This document shows positions 1-11,591 of a stretch of 64,000 nt of DNA, piece by piece. The notes under the pieces are model-generated. The model did no database searches. It worked only from the letters and a program-made list of their open reading frames with translations, and was not told the origin of the DNA. Source of the DNA: Pyrenophora tritici-repentis (Eukaryota > Ascomycota > Dothideomycetes > Pleosporales > Pleosporaceae); the NCBI RefSeq assembly GCF_003171515.1, contig NC_089391.1, forward strand, positions 868,001-932,000. Reading direction: 5' to 3'. The translations under genes and the position numbers were made by a program. Position 1 is the first letter of the stretch, and each line of letters opens with the position of its first letter.

Positions 1-1087
1 GAAGAACGACGCGATTCAGGCAGATACCGACCGGTAAGATTTCAAAGAGTCATTAAACTGAGTACTGACGTGATTTCGAGTGTTATCGCATGCAATTTAA
101 TCTTGTAAATAATAGCTTGAAGTAATGACGCCGCTCTACTCAAAGATTTTCGGGCTTGGAGCTTCCGGCATTCTGTTCTGTGTCGAGGCCAATGTAATAG
201 GCTAGAGCCTGGATGCTATGGTGATCCTCGGTGGAACCTTCGGAGCTTCCTCCGCACTTTAGATGCTTCGAGAAGCTACACGAACAACAAGCCAAACGTA
301 TATAGATATCGTTGCACCGCAGATAGCTTTCTTCTTAATCGAATACAATCCTGTTACCAGGCACCGGCATACTTTGCACAGCCCCTTACAGCCAATCCGA
401 TTTTCGACGCTCGAAGCTATAGTAGAACGTGGACATTGAGGGGTTGTTGTCGTAATCTGGTGCTCCTAAACATCCTATGCACCTTTTCGTAGTCGGCCTA
501 CAGCAACGAACGCAGTCATTAACCACCATAGCCATCTAGGGATCGAATACAGAGTTACGATTGGTAGCTTATTGGTGGATTCGCCTTTTTAGAGGTGCAA
601 ATTAGCGCACGGTGCAAAGGACAGCAGTAGGTTCGACGATAGTGCGAAAAGGTGTTAAGGTGTTAAAGAAGTGTTGTCTTTATGGTCAATGCTATCTTTA
701 GTGAAGTTGTCCCTACTACCCCGCAAAGTCACGTGACATCTCGACCGTTCAATCACTCAATGAGTCATAGCTACTACGCTATGCTATTTGGGGCAACTTG
801 CAAACCTCAAGACTCGCAATCCCCGCACTGGGCTAGATCACTTTCTGTGTAATAGCCATCGAGATCACTGCTACAGCCTATTGACGAATTAGTGTTACAC
901 ACCTAGGTTATTCGTGCAGAATGATAACGCAAAACAAATTCGTTTCTACGGTCTCAATATGCGGTGTAAAAGTTAGATATCCGTAGCGCTTAGGCAAGAA
1001 CATCACCCGCTGAATGGCGGCTAATATATTATATCACGATCCGGTCAACACAAAGATGTTAATTGGCAAGCCATGCGTGCACTTCTC
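1..1087. other. Intergenic stretch, no gene recognised
   Basis: No frame holds a convincing protein and no repeat family found elsewhere in the window is recognised here. It lies downstream of the F-box/ankyrin pseudogene, which is transcribed leftwards into it. Confidence 0.5.
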
Positions 1088-1522
1088 TTATGATGACTTG
1101 GCACCTCGTGCTACTAGCATTTTCACTACTGGCTCGTGGCCTCCAAATGAAGCCGCCTGAAGTGCGTTGCCGTAGTATCCACCCCGCGCGTGGACGTCGG
1201 CCCCCTTGTCCACCAGCAGATTTACTACCTGCCCATGCCCCTTCTCTACCGCCAACAACAGCGGTGCCTGGCGATAATCACTTGTGGCCTAGATGTTGGC
1301 CTTTTCTCTCAGCGGCTTTCGCACCGTCGCCTCTTAGCCATGTCGGGCAGCCCACAACAGCGCTGAGCTTCCAGATTATTGTACATTGTAGCGGTAGAGG
1401 TAGCTATCTAGGAGATAGTAAAGTCGACGGTTGACTTGTGAAATGGCGTTGATATCTCTCTCAGAGTCTAGGCATTCTGATATACTTCGGAGCAACTCAT
1501 TTGGTAGATCAAGCAGTGACAT
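1088..1522 (-). pseudogene. F-box / ankyrin-repeat protein, broken
   Basis: Reading leftwards from an ATG at 1522, the first 48 codons give an F-box: LLDLPNELL, then ISQVNRRLYYLLDSYLY. The frame hits TAA at 1376-1378, but the same frame carries on as ankyrin sequence (SGSSALLWAARHG, then VEKGHGQVVNLLVDKGADV and YYGNALQAASFGGHEPVVKM). Two further stops lie at 1334-1336 (TAA) and 1289-1291 (TAG) before the end near 1088. Continuity of one frame through three stops points to point mutation rather than introns. F-box proteins recruit substrates to SCF ubiquitin ligases and ankyrin repeats would bind the target; that role is family knowledge. The ankyrin units resemble those of the HET-ankyrin gene at 11.5-14.1 kb. 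Confidence 0.75.
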
Positions 1523-1558
1523 TGCTGAAGTAGCACTTGTCTGCGTTACTAAATTCAA

Positions 1559-1983
1559 GGTAGCAATGAAAACGACCGCCTAGCAGGCATTATAAGCAGG
1601 GGTGAAGCGGGCAAGAGTTCCAATTCAATAGTAGACACGTGTCGTGAAGAAAGCCGAGAAAGAGAGCGTTGAGGACGATGGTAGAGCAAGCAGCGGCAGA
1701 GTGGCTAAGCAACCGGGGTTCAGAAGCAGAATAGAACAACATCGAAGGTGATTTAGCTCTTGGTATCGCTATCGGTAGCAGGGAGAGTGGCTAGAGGGCG
1801 GCGCGACGATTTATCTCTATGGCGTGGCAACTTTCGCGTTAGCTATAGTCGTGCGTTACACGCGTCCTAAAGTTTCACAATAGCTCGCAGTCGTTTGCTG
1901 CCTAGCGGCTATTCTTAGAAGCGACCTGGACGTGGATACTGTTGGTCTCACTCAATCTCCCCTTGATCATCATAACCTCGACC
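1559..1983. other. Intergenic, with a block repeated near 14.6 kb
   Basis: No gene seen. Positions 1789-1866 are a same-orientation, diverged copy of 14558-14635 (shared words include TAGAGGGCGGCGCGAC and TTAGCTATAGTCGTG). In both places the block lies upstream of a leftward-transcribed ankyrin gene. Confidence 0.5.
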
Positions 1984-3657
1984 ATGGACCCCGCAAGCCA
2001 GGCACTCGCGCAACGTCTACAAGATGGCGTGCGTGACACGTCTGCTGCCCGATGAGAGTACGGCAATGTCCCTGTCTCGACTCTGATCCATCGCAGGCTT
2101 GGACGTCGTTCGCGAGCAGAGCAGGCTCAGCGCCAGCAGTACCTGACTCGAGAGGAGGAGAAGGCGCTTGTGAAGTTCTTGCTGCTCATGTCTAGTCTTG
2201 GACAGCCTGTTCGTGTTAAGTATCTGCGTTCACTAGCATTTAGTATAGCCCGCCAGCGGTCCACAAACGAGTCGATCAAGCGTCCAGGTAAGAACTGGCC
2301 ACGAGCTTTCGAGAAGCTCCACCCCGAACTCCAGGCGAGGCGTGTCAGATCGATAGACTGGAAACGTCATAGCAGTAACATACACGAGAAGATAGTAGAG
2401 TAGTTCGACGTGATCGGCCAGGTACTGCAGGACCCCTCTGTACTGCCAGAGAATGTGTACAACATGGACGAGACTGGAGTCATGCTGAGTATGCTTAGCT
2501 CAGCGAAAGTCCTAGTCTGGAAGAACGAATAGTAGTGCGGTAGAGGTGGAATTGTCAAGCGCACTATGGTCACTGCAATTGAGTGCATCAGTGCTGACGG
2601 GAGGGCGCTGCTGCCGCTCATCATCTGACCAGCATCAACTCACCGCAGCAACTGGACCACATACCCGACCCCAGGGTGGCACTATGGCTTCTCTAAGAAC
2701 GGGTACAATGACTCCAAGATTAGCCTAGAATGGCTAAAGTGCGTGTTTGATTCCCAGACGCGTGAGAGAGCAGGTGGAAGACGTCATGTGCTGATCTGCG
2801 ATGGCTTTGGAACGCACGAGACACTCGAGATCCTGGAGTTCTGCCTTACTGACAACATTATTCTGTGTCGTCTGCCTTCCCACACCCCCCACAAGCTACA
2901 GCCGTGCGACGTCGGCCCTTTCGCGCCCTTGAAGACTGCGTATCGTGAGCAAGTCGAGCGGCTGAACCGAGGCGGCGTGGACATGTTCGGCAAAGAGCAC
3001 TTCACGTATCTCTACAACCCTGCGAGGGATCGTGCGCTGACCAGCAAGAACATCCGAGCTGGGTGGTATGCTGCTGGCCTGTTCCCTTTCAATCCAGAAC
3101 GAGTGCTCAGAGACGTGCCCAACCCTGTAGCGGAAGTAGGTAGTATCGAACCAGAAGCTGAGGCCACGAGCGCCGATCTGCTGAGCGAAGTGCCTCGTAC
3201 GCCCATCACGCCAGTAACAACAGAAGCACTCACCTCCTTGCACGATCTGATCGTAAGAGACACGCATGCGCTTGACGCGACGAACAAAGATCGCCTACAG
3301 AAGCGCATACAGAAACTAGCCAGTGCTGCTAAAGTGTTGTTCGCTGCGCAAGCGCTCCTCAAGGATCGCAACCGGTTTCTGCTCGAGATCAATCGCGAAG
3401 CCAAAGCCCGTCGGTCGACAAAGTCATTGGTCCTGGGTAAAGCAAAGGTGATGAGCTTTGAAGACCTTGAGGAGGCTAGAGCAAAGCGTGCTGAGAAAGG
3501 GCAAGCCTCGGTAAGTAAGCCAAAGCGCGGGCGTGGGGGTGGGCGCGGATGCAAGCGCAAAAGCGACGCAGAAGGAAAATCGATGGCCCCGCCGTTGCCT
3601 GAGCCAGCGCATGCACCCGTATCTGCTTGGAGAGCGCCTGTAGCCAAGATGTATTAG
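1984..3657 (+). pseudogene. Pogo/Fot1-type DDE transposase relic 1
   Basis: From ATG 1984 the frame can be followed to 3657 through stops at 2053, 2401, 2530-2535 and about 2626. The N-terminal half has the CENP-B-like helix-turn-helix context (QQYLTREEEKALVKFLL). The catalytic half has three acidic positions in context: YNMDETGVMLS, LICDGFGTHE and LQPCDVGPFAPLKTAYR, the DDD pattern of pogo-type Tc1/mariner transposases. The last 304 codons (2743-3657) are uninterrupted and end in a basic, coiled-coil-like tail. The same protein family appears on the other strand at 5.4-7.1 kb. No terminal repeats were found, so the element is old. Part of the stop spectrum fits RIP. Confidence 0.8.
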
Positions 3658-4404
3658 ACCACGTTCTCTAGCTCTGTAAGAAATCATGTTTCGCAACATC
3701 TCGCAGGGTAGGCAAAATCGGAAAGTCAGATCTAAATTAGATATGGATAGTGCCTACAAACGCTACAACTATGTGAGTACCGTCTGGTTTGTCCTGCGCT
3801 TTAATGGGCCGAGAGCGCGTCAGTGGTCAGGACCCTGCTGGTAGCGCTAAGGTATTGTTGCGCGTTGCAGCACTCCAGGCGGACGCGCTTCAGCCTTGCG
3901 CTTCAGCCTTGCGGGCGGTGCGCATGCATGGAGGCATCCCATCGCACGGATCTGATACTGCAGCCTTACCACATTTGTCTTAGTGCTTTAAGTAACAGAG
4001 GCCGTGGCAACTAGTCTTGGCACGTATTAGTTTCACGTAGGACACGTCAGTGCCCCGCAGTGACCTCATCGCAGTCTCTTCACGTTGCGAAACGTTTGCC
4101 CGTTGTCGCCGCAATCCTCAACATCAAGTAAGGGGTGATTATCTGCGGTGTGCACTAGCGCTAGCACGCCCGAACCAACAACTCTGTCTGCCTGCAAGTG
4201 GACAGCAACGGGACTTGCCTTTGTCCCTTGATGTTCAAGATGCGAACGTAGCCGGAGAGTGTCCTGTTTGCAGTGCACGGACACCATCCAACTCCTCAGA
4301 TTGAAGATCGGTTGGTGCCCCATTTGATCCCAATTAACTCGCAGCGCTTGCGAGCAAGTTGGCATGCAGTAGCGTCTAGTTTTTTAAATTTACTAACTCA
4401 TTAC
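3658..4404. other. Intergenic, nothing recognised
   Basis: Only short overlapping open frames with no domain-like composition. A short direct repeat (CTTCAGCCTTGCG) occurs near 3890-3910. Confidence 0.4.
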
Positions 4405-4698
4405 TTAGCTCGACCTTCTAGGAGAGATGGGAACATACAAATTGCCGTTCTTTTTTACTTTGAAGACTTCGTATGGTATCATGCTGTTGTCGATGGTCGG
4501 GTGTGACTTACAGTAGATATCCAGAACGATGTGCATCTTGGAAGATTCGTTGGGGGCCATTAAGTGAGAAAAGAAATCTTCATTTGGAGGTTCAGGGCCA
4601 TGCAATGCAAAGAATTGTTCATTTATAGTCGCTTCCTCACGTTCGTATTGAACGCTAAACCGAAGAACAACTCGCTTCGGGTTGTTTATGGATCCCAT
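4405..4698 (-). CDS. Hypothetical protein (97 codons), possibly a last exon
   Basis: An open frame starting with ATG has protein-like composition (for example FSVQYEREEATINEQFFALHG and DNSMIPYEVFKVKK). A good splice acceptor with a CTAAC branch-like site lies just upstream on this strand (about 4720-4765). A further open stretch at 4757-5179 contains a canonical-looking intron (donor GTAAAC, CTGAC, CAG, about 4901-4947). These may be exons of one gene, but I could not find a join that keeps one frame throughout. No family recognised. Confidence 0.3.
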   Translation of the reverse strand: MGSINNPKRVVLRFSVQYEREEATINEQFFALHGPEPPNEDFFSHLMAPNESSKMHIVLDIYCKSHPTIDNSMIPYEVFKVKKNGNLYVPISPRRSS

Positions 4699-5409
4699 CT
4701 TGACGGTGCGGCTCTGAGGCTGTGCAGTATTGCCTACTCTAACACAAGATTTGCAGCTAGTTAGGAGTACTGTATATCTGGTAGCGCGCTGTGCAAAGGA
4801 TGGTGATATGTTTGACGACGATGTGGAAGGCGTTAGAGGCTGGCTGGTTGTTGGACACGGTCTGCATTGGCGGTGGTGGCCTGAGTGCTGTAGCCTGATA
4901 TCTGGAAGGGGTCAGTAAACGATACTTCAACTTTAGGGGGTGGTTTACCTTGTCACTGGATGAGATGCTTGATGTTGCTGTGGAATTGGTCCTTGTCGTG
5001 ATGTTCTGCGTCCTTTGGTGTATAGATTTGTAGCGGTCACTGTCGCACCTGTTGGGCGAGATGGGGCGTGTTAGAAATTGTTCGCTAAAAAGATTTATAA
5101 AGTCGTGGCGCGTAGCACGGCGTCGAGCTTGAGCTGTGAGGTGTTTGTTCTTAGATGGTGGACGCGTCCGCCAAACCAAGGTCTACACGCCACCATGCCA
5201 GTGATGACATAAGCCAACCACTAAGACAGATGCAGCTAGCGGAGCTCAGCACCATTAATGGCTGTCCCATGTGACGAAGGGCCATCCCGGATGATTATAG
5301 CTCAACATGAAGGTTAACCAAGTAATTACCATAGCAGTATTATCATCACATTGTACGTCTATGCTCATGTCTAGAACATGCTGACCGTCATCAATATGTC
5401 CATCTGTCA

Positions 5410-7120
5410 TCACCACATCTGTGCCACGGGTACTCTCCACGTTTCCAGCATCGGATCAATGAGCGCTTCGCTTGCTCGTGCTGCTTTGGCTGATATTCCT
5501 GACGCGTCTTCTTCTTGCTCGTCTGGAATACCTTCTTCGCCCGCCACACTTCTACGCTTCCGACCACGTTTCTTCCCTGATTCGCCTTCATCTGCCTGCG
5601 TCGTTGCCTTTGACCGACAGCGCTTTGCTTTACCTGCAGTCTTCTTGGCAGCATCTTGCTTAGCACGTTGTACACGGTTTGCCCGAATTGCTTCGAGATC
5701 TTCCTGTCTCATTACCCGCCCTTCGCCATTCTTCCCGGGCTTCTTCAGGATGTATGATCTCGTATTTCGGCAAGTCTTAGCCTCGTTATTGGCAGCCTTG
5801 AGAAGTCCAATGTAATTCTGGTCAAGTGCTTGTCGGGCAATAGACTTTTCGGAAGCGTTGGCAAGCTTCTGAATGAGTCTGTGATGGCGCATTTCATTTG
5901 GCTCATCATTATGAGAATCTTGCTTGATAAGGCTGAGCAGTTGTGTCACAGCTTCTGATGACGCGGATGTTACTGGCGTCTGAATTACTTCATTCTGTGT
6001 ACTTTCGTCTTCGTAGGGTGACTGAATGGTGAGTGGAGCGTCTGGCCTTACGATATCACGAAGAACCCTCGGAGGGTTGAACGGAAACAGACCGGTCTTA
6101 GCCCAGCCAGCGAGTATGTTCTTCTTCGTCACCCCCCTTTCTCTCGCACGGCTGTATATAGCAGTAAAGTGTTCCTTGTTGACATTCGTCAGGCCTCCAC
6201 GATAGCGGCGCTCCACTTCATCTCGGTACGCTGTTTTCAATGGCCCAAAAACCGCCACGTCACAGGGCTGTGTCTTTCGAGACGTGTGAGAGGGCAGTCT
6301 ACATAGGATGATGTTATTCTCGAGTCAAAATTCGATGATCTCAAGGTTTTCATGTGTCCTAAAGCTATCACAGATGAGTATCTGTGTCTTCCTATTAGCA
6401 TGAGCTTTAGTCTGAAGGTCAAAAACTCGTTTAATCCACTCCAGGCTGATGAAAGAGTCATTGTAACCTGTTTCAGAAAGGGCGTAGAACCATCTAGGGG
6501 TAGGTTATGTCGTCCAGTTGCTTCTGTGAGTAGTTGCAGGCCAGGTGATCATCGGATTGAGATACTCACCGCTTGCTGACACGTATTCGATAACAGTTAC
6601 CATCGTCCGCTTTGTGCCAGTTCCTCTATAGTCCCATCTCTCATCCTTGCTTACAAGGACTTTGACAGAGCAAAGCATAGAAAGCATAACGCCTGTCTCA
6701 TCCATATTATAGACGTTCTCTCATAAGACGTCTGCTCTACAGATTTCCTCCTTGATCACAACAAACCAATGTACCACCTTGTCATATATGTTATTATCAT
6801 GGCGCCCCCACGGTGTAGACCTATTGTTCCTTGATTTAATCTGTGGATGACGGTGACGGAAGGCCTGAGGCTAATTCTTCTTCGGTAGCTCGGAGGGTCG
6901 TTTCGTGGCATGGCGGCTGGCGATGCAAAAGGCAAGCGCAGGTATATATTTAATACGTACAGGAGTTTCAACTGCGCTCATTCGTAATATGAAAGCAACG
7001 AGAGCTTTCTCCTCGGATGGGGTGAGGTATTGCTGGCTCTGGGCCTTCTCCTCCATCGAAGGTCGTCCGCGCTTCCGGTAGTATCCGGTATGGTAGGGAA
7101 TCTCTTCTTCGGTCACTACG
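5410..7120 (-). pseudogene. Pogo/Fot1-type DDE transposase relic 2
   Basis: Same family as relic 1, reading leftwards. Recognisable pieces in order are QQYLTPSEEKALVAFIL, YNMDETGVMLSML, LICDSFRTHENLEI, QPCDVAVFGPLKTAYRDEV and the basic C-terminal tail ending VPVAQMW at 5410. Stops interrupt the frame after LPKKN (about 6871), in the VL-ENVYNMDET region, after NWTT and within the second catalytic block. The last 282 codons (5410-6258) are open. The first and third catalytic aspartates are kept, but GF has become SF after the second. No terminal repeats seen. Divergence from relic 1 suggests two old, independent insertions. Confidence 0.8.
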
Positions 7121-7446
7121 GGGGAAGCCCAGTCTGCAGAGATATCTATAGGTGCAATTTGCGCCAGTATTTGGTTGGCCGGTTCTATGTTTGCTGTGGT
7201 GTTGCATATGCTGCCTTTCGGGCCATGATGACGCACAGCACATCCCTGCACTCCTGGACCGAGCAAAGGAACCCGCTTGTGCCAAAGATAGAGCGCACGT
7301 GATCAGCGTATATGCTTCTAGAAGCGCGCACCATCCCGACTCTATTGAGTTAGCTCAAGGAACTATAGAAGAACAGACTAATTAAGCGTAGGCAAATTCA
7401 ATGCTTTAGGACCTCTGTGCAACAAACATGGTAATCAATTACTATA

Positions 7447-9300
7447 ACGTGGTTGGCAAGCGAGTCGGCCACGCAAGCGAGTCGGCCACCCCACCAACTT
7501 CTACAACTTTAAAGCGATATATCTTAACAACGCGATAATATTATTGCTAGATATTGATATAGTAGACTACTCCATATCAATAGTATTAGTCTTGCATGTG
7601 CGCGAGTTATGCCCAGTCTCCTTGCACCTAGTGCAGCGCCTTTGAGCGCGCTGCCTAAGGCCTAATCGCGCTCCTCCTTGACGCTCTTTATAAGCAATCT
7701 GCTAGTCAGCCTCATTTTGAGCTAGTATATCCTCTCCAGCTCCCTTTGTAAGTACTCCATGCTTCTGTATACGCCTTTTAGAGCGCCGCCTACGCGCTGA
7801 GGCTGCGCTGTTGGCCTTCTCAAGACTAGAGATCTAATCGCGCATTAGCTCAGCAGAGAGCATCATCACCTCAGCGCCCTTCTTTAGCTGGTTAATTGCC
7901 TTAATAATCGAAGCTGGTGATGAGCTCTTGTGCTGGCGCACGCGCTCACGTATTAGGCTTGACTGAGCCTTAAGCTCACGCGCGTTGCTTGGCGTTTGAG
8001 CTACCCAGGGAGCCTCTGGCAGAGCAGCTGCTGGAGGAGTAGGTGTACGCAGCTGTACATCTAGCTTTGATAGAACAGCCTCTGGTTGTAGAGGAACAAG
8101 GCCTGCGCCGCGGAAGGCTGAGCAGATGTTGGCTGGCGTGAAGGCGCGATAGAATGCTATCTTAAATGCTGGCAGAAACTCTAGCTTGGTGATGTGGTTG
8201 ATGTGGTTGCGCATGAGGCTCTCTACCTCACGGCTGTACGCGCGCTTTAATGGCGAGAAGCAGCTAACGTCAAGTGGCTGGAGTAGGTGAGATGAGTGAG
8301 GAGGCATACAGAGCGTATAGATATTATTCTCCTTACAGAGCTCGTGAAACTCCAGAGATTGGTGGCTCTCATGGCCATCAAGGATAAGTAGGCGACGCGC
8401 GCCTACACTACGAGCCTGCGTGTGAGCGTTAAAGTGCTTTAGCCACTCAACTCCAAGCTCATTATTCGTCCAGCCATTGTCGCTGACTGCGATCGCCCAG
8501 TCGCGTGGGATATCCTCCTCATACCACGCTGATAGGTGGTACTGACCAGCGAAGATGAGGAATGGTGGCACTGACCAGCCAGCAGCGCTGATAGCAGCGA
8601 TCAGCGTTACCCACTCGCGATTGCCTGGCTGAATACTCTTTGGCCTGCCTCTCCTCTCTGCTCCTGTTATAACTAGCTGCGTTGTAATCTTGCCCATCAT
8701 AAAGCCAGCTTCATCAAAGTTGTAGACGTCCTCATCGCAGATACCCTGCTCAGCCTTTATCTCTTCTACAAGCTTAAACCACCTCTTTATTAATGTCGCA
8801 TCCTCACACAGAGCTCTCTGCCTATCGTACGCTCGGTTGAAACACGTCCGAAGGCTGTCTGTACGCTTGACAAAGTTGGCTGGCCACTTCTGCCCAACCT
8901 AGCCAGCGCCGCGTGCAGCCAGCAGCTTATCAGCCATATCACGTGCAGCTGCGTAGGTAGGCGCAAACCCGCGCTGATCGAGGTGAAGTATATAGCTGAC
9001 AATCACCTCCTCTTCTCTCTGGGTAAGCTTCCTTAAGTTGGGCTGGCAATCGCGTCGGGCAGGTATACCAGCGCGTCGGCGGCGGATTGATCGTTCGGAT
9101 ACGTTGTAGATAGCAGCAGCACTGCGATTACTCTGCACTTGATAAGAGTTGATAGAGGAGATAGCAAGTTGAATATCTGCTTCATTTGATAACGATAGAG
9201 TAGCGTTGCGTTGAGCCATTGTAGGTTGAAATCAGCGAGGTAGGCAAAGTTGGTGGGGTGCGTCACTCGCTTGTACGCGTCACTTGCTTGTACAATACGT
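7447..9300. mobile_element. Pogo-type DNA transposon A, complete ends
   Basis: The element is 1854 bp, flanked by TA at 7445-7446 and 9301-9302. The two ends are inverted repeats of about 54 bp, starting ACGT and finishing in the shared inner block ACCCCACCAACTT. Each repeat carries an internal duplication of a 16-17 bp unit (left: GCAAGCGAGTCGGCCAC twice; right: diverged forms of the same unit). It holds one leftward transposase gene. TA duplication and DD35D chemistry are the hallmarks of pogo/Fot1 elements. It sits exactly against element B, sharing the same TA. Confidence 0.85.
7567..9219 (-). pseudogene. Transposase of element A, few stops
   Basis: From ATG 9219 the frame runs through only three internal stops to 7567. 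They are TAG at 8899-8901 (expected Trp), TAG at 7834-7836 and TAG at 7702-7704, all explained by TGG or CAG to TAG (RIP-type). Order of features: N-terminal psq-like helix-turn-helix (AAAIYNVSERSIRRR), CENP-B-like domain (LTQREEEVIVSYILHLDQRG), catalytic core with [21 protein letters not shown] and LLQPLDVSCFSPLK (35 residues between the second and third Asp). After the 7834 stop comes a basic stretch and a CCHC zinc knuckle (CTRCKETGHNSRTC), typical of Fot1-like C termini. So the 7834 stop is a mutation, not the natural end. Confidence 0.85.
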
Positions 9301-9302
9301 TA

Positions 9303-11410
9303 ACGTGTCCGTGCACCTCGTGCCCGGATTCATCTCATGCCCCGCGAACACCATCTTAGCGATCTCAAATTTGAAGCTGTACAGCACCACACAATAGCTT
9401 AATATTAATAAAAACATAGTATTGCAATAATTAGATGCTTGCAATAAACTTGTACTATCTGAATTTTTGTGGGAGGTTGACGTTGCGGCCACGTGATGTG
9501 GTCTTTGGTGGTGGAGGCGATGGAGGAGATGCAACTCTATCGCGAGCTCTATCCTCCATCGCTCGTTTTTGACGCTTGTTCTTAGAAGAGGGAGCTCTTG
9601 AGGCTTTACGCTTGCGTTGTTGAGCTTGTTGGGTGGCTTTTTTCTGGTGTTGAGCTTCAACTTTGCGCGCGCGTTCAGCTGCTTTCTCAGCTCGCTCAAG
9701 CTCCCTCATCTCCTTGAGCCTCTGCCTCTCTACACGCTTCTCCTCGAGCTTAACTTGACGCTGCAGTTGAGCCTCCTTACGCTGCTTCTTGGCCCGTGCT
9801 TTTTGGAGTTTCTCCTCCATCTTATCTCGCTCCCGTACTACTTCTCTAGCTCGAGCCTCGCGTATCTTGCGAGGAGACCAGAAGACAGAGCCACCGTGAT
9901 ACTCCTGGCGCTGTTGAAGGTCAAGGGCTTTGCTCTTCTTCTTATGCTTCTGCCTGTGGTCAAGAGTCTCTTTTAAACCCTCTACTTCATGCTCTAAAAG
10001 CTCATTCTGAACAGAGAGATGGTGAACGCTTGAACGCAGCTTTCTTGCCTCGTACTGATGGCTATCATTGACAGCAACTCGGACTAACCGATCGAGCTTT
10101 CTCCAATCACTGTCGGAGAGCCCTGATGATGAGCTCCGCTCAGCTTCTGGCGTACTCGCGAATCTCTTAAGGATAACGTTAGGATCCATTGGCCATATAC
10201 CAGTAGCTTCAAACGCTTTTAATATAGTTGATTGCTTAAACGAGGCCTGCTAAGCTCTCTAGAAGAGTGGGAAGAAGTCTCCTTTCTTGATTGGAACAAG
10301 GCCTTGAGCCTTATGTAGATGGTTGGTGAGCTCGTTGGAGTAGGCTTGAGAGAGTGGCTTGAACAGCACTACATCGAGCGGCTAGAGCGTATGAGTCGAA
10401 TGGGGAGGAAGGACCATAAGGAGGATCCTATGGCGATCACAGTAGTCGATAAACTCCATCGTGACATGAGATCTATGGCCATTAAGGATGAGCAATCGCT
10501 ATCTCCCTGATCGCTGCTTTGTATAGCGATCAAACACCTGCTTAAGCCAAGCTAGGCCTACGTTATCGTTTGACCAGCCTGTTGGAGATGACGAGACGAA
10601 GACCTTATGTTCTCCTGCCTTAATATCCTCTATCCAACTTGATCGTATAGCTCCTTTTGCAGCTGCGTAGATGAGGCTTGGAGGCAGCGAGCTCCCATCG
10701 GCGCAGCAGCAGGCCAGGAGTGTTAGAAAATCGCGTGATCCATCCTGGAGAGATGCTCGAACCTCTTTCTTATCCTATTGACGCCTGCTGAATATCCTCT
10801 TACTCCTGCCTATCATACCAATAAGGAAGCCCTTTTCATTCATATTGTATATATCTCGAGCCTCTAGGTGGTATTCGGTGATCTTCTGGTGCAGTAACTC
10901 GAAGTAGAGTCTATACTTTGACTCAGAATCAGCCAGGTGGCGCGTACGATCTATGGCGCTGGTCCACTTTGAGATAAGATAGATCTCGTGTTGGTTGATG
11001 AAGCGAGTAACCTAGCTCTCGCTGAGCTGCTGATGGGTTACTTCTGATGAGAAATTCCTGATCATCTCTCTTGTAGGAGGTAGGCCTTGCTTGGTAAGCT
11101 TAGTGATATATCGTACAAGCTCTAACTCTTGTTGTGGGCCGATAGCTTGCTGCTGAGCGTATCCATCGCTCCTAGGCCCTGTCACGCGCCTCCATCTTCG
11201 CCCTAGCGTTGAGCGGTTAACCCCCCATTTTTCAGCAACTTCTTTTAATGTGAATTTCTCTCCTGGATCGCGCGATTCTAAATCTGCAATCGCTTCATCA
11301 ATCGGAGCCATAGTTGTGGAGTTATTGCGCGTCAAAGTTGTAGTATTGAGACACGCGTCGGTGTTCGGTGGGGCATGAGATGAATCCGGGCATGAGGTGC
11401 ACGGACACGT
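9303..11410. mobile_element. Pogo-type DNA transposon B, complete ends
   Basis: A 2108-bp element flanked by TA at 9301-9302 and 11411-11412. Inverted repeats of about 50 bp begin ACGTGTCCGTGCACCTC and continue through a CTCATGCCCC block near the inner end. It is 2108 bp against 2109 bp for element C at 29.2 kb, and the two share the gene and terminal design, so they are one family. It lies at the 3' side of the HET-ankyrin gene, 25 bp from a solo LTR. Confidence 0.85.
9455..11311 (-). pseudogene. Transposase of element B, catalytically dead
   Basis: From ATG 11311 (MAPIDEAIADL) the frame can be followed to 9455. The helix-turn-helix part is FTLKEVAEKWGVNRSTLGRRW. Stops occur near 11011, 10775, 10500 and 10265. 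The first two catalytic aspartates have become asparagine: MNEKGF (element C has IDEKGF) and LILNGHRSH (C has LILDGHRSH), while LQPLDVVLFKPL is intact. The last 244 codons (9455-10189) are open. They form a long Lys/Arg/Glu-rich coiled-coil-like tail (MEEKLQKARAKKQRKEAQLQ) ending GRNVNLPQKFR. The combination of stops and Asp-to-Asn changes fits RIP and means this copy cannot move itself. Confidence 0.85.
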
Positions 11411-11435
11411 TACGCCCTAACCTACGGTACTCTCC

Positions 11436-11591
11436 TGTAACGGTGGGATCGAGGAAGAGGGGGATTGCATTGTCTGAGTAGCTAGGAAGGAGAGCAGCTA
11501 TATATATGAATGTGGGATGTACGAAGTGTGGTAGCGAGAGCAGTACCCAACTTGTACCAGAATAGGTCTTGGCAGAGCCCAAACCGTTACA
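11436..11591 (-). repeat. Solo LTR (TGTAACG family) in the HET-ankyrin gene
   Basis: A 156-bp repeat starts TGTAACGG and ends CCGTTACA on the minus strand, flanked by a perfect 5-bp duplication TCTCC (11431-11435 and 11592-11596). TG...CA ends and a 5-bp duplication are typical of LTRs. A second copy lies at 62180-62332. It interrupts the ankyrin coding sequence after the codons for QGG. Confidence 0.85.
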
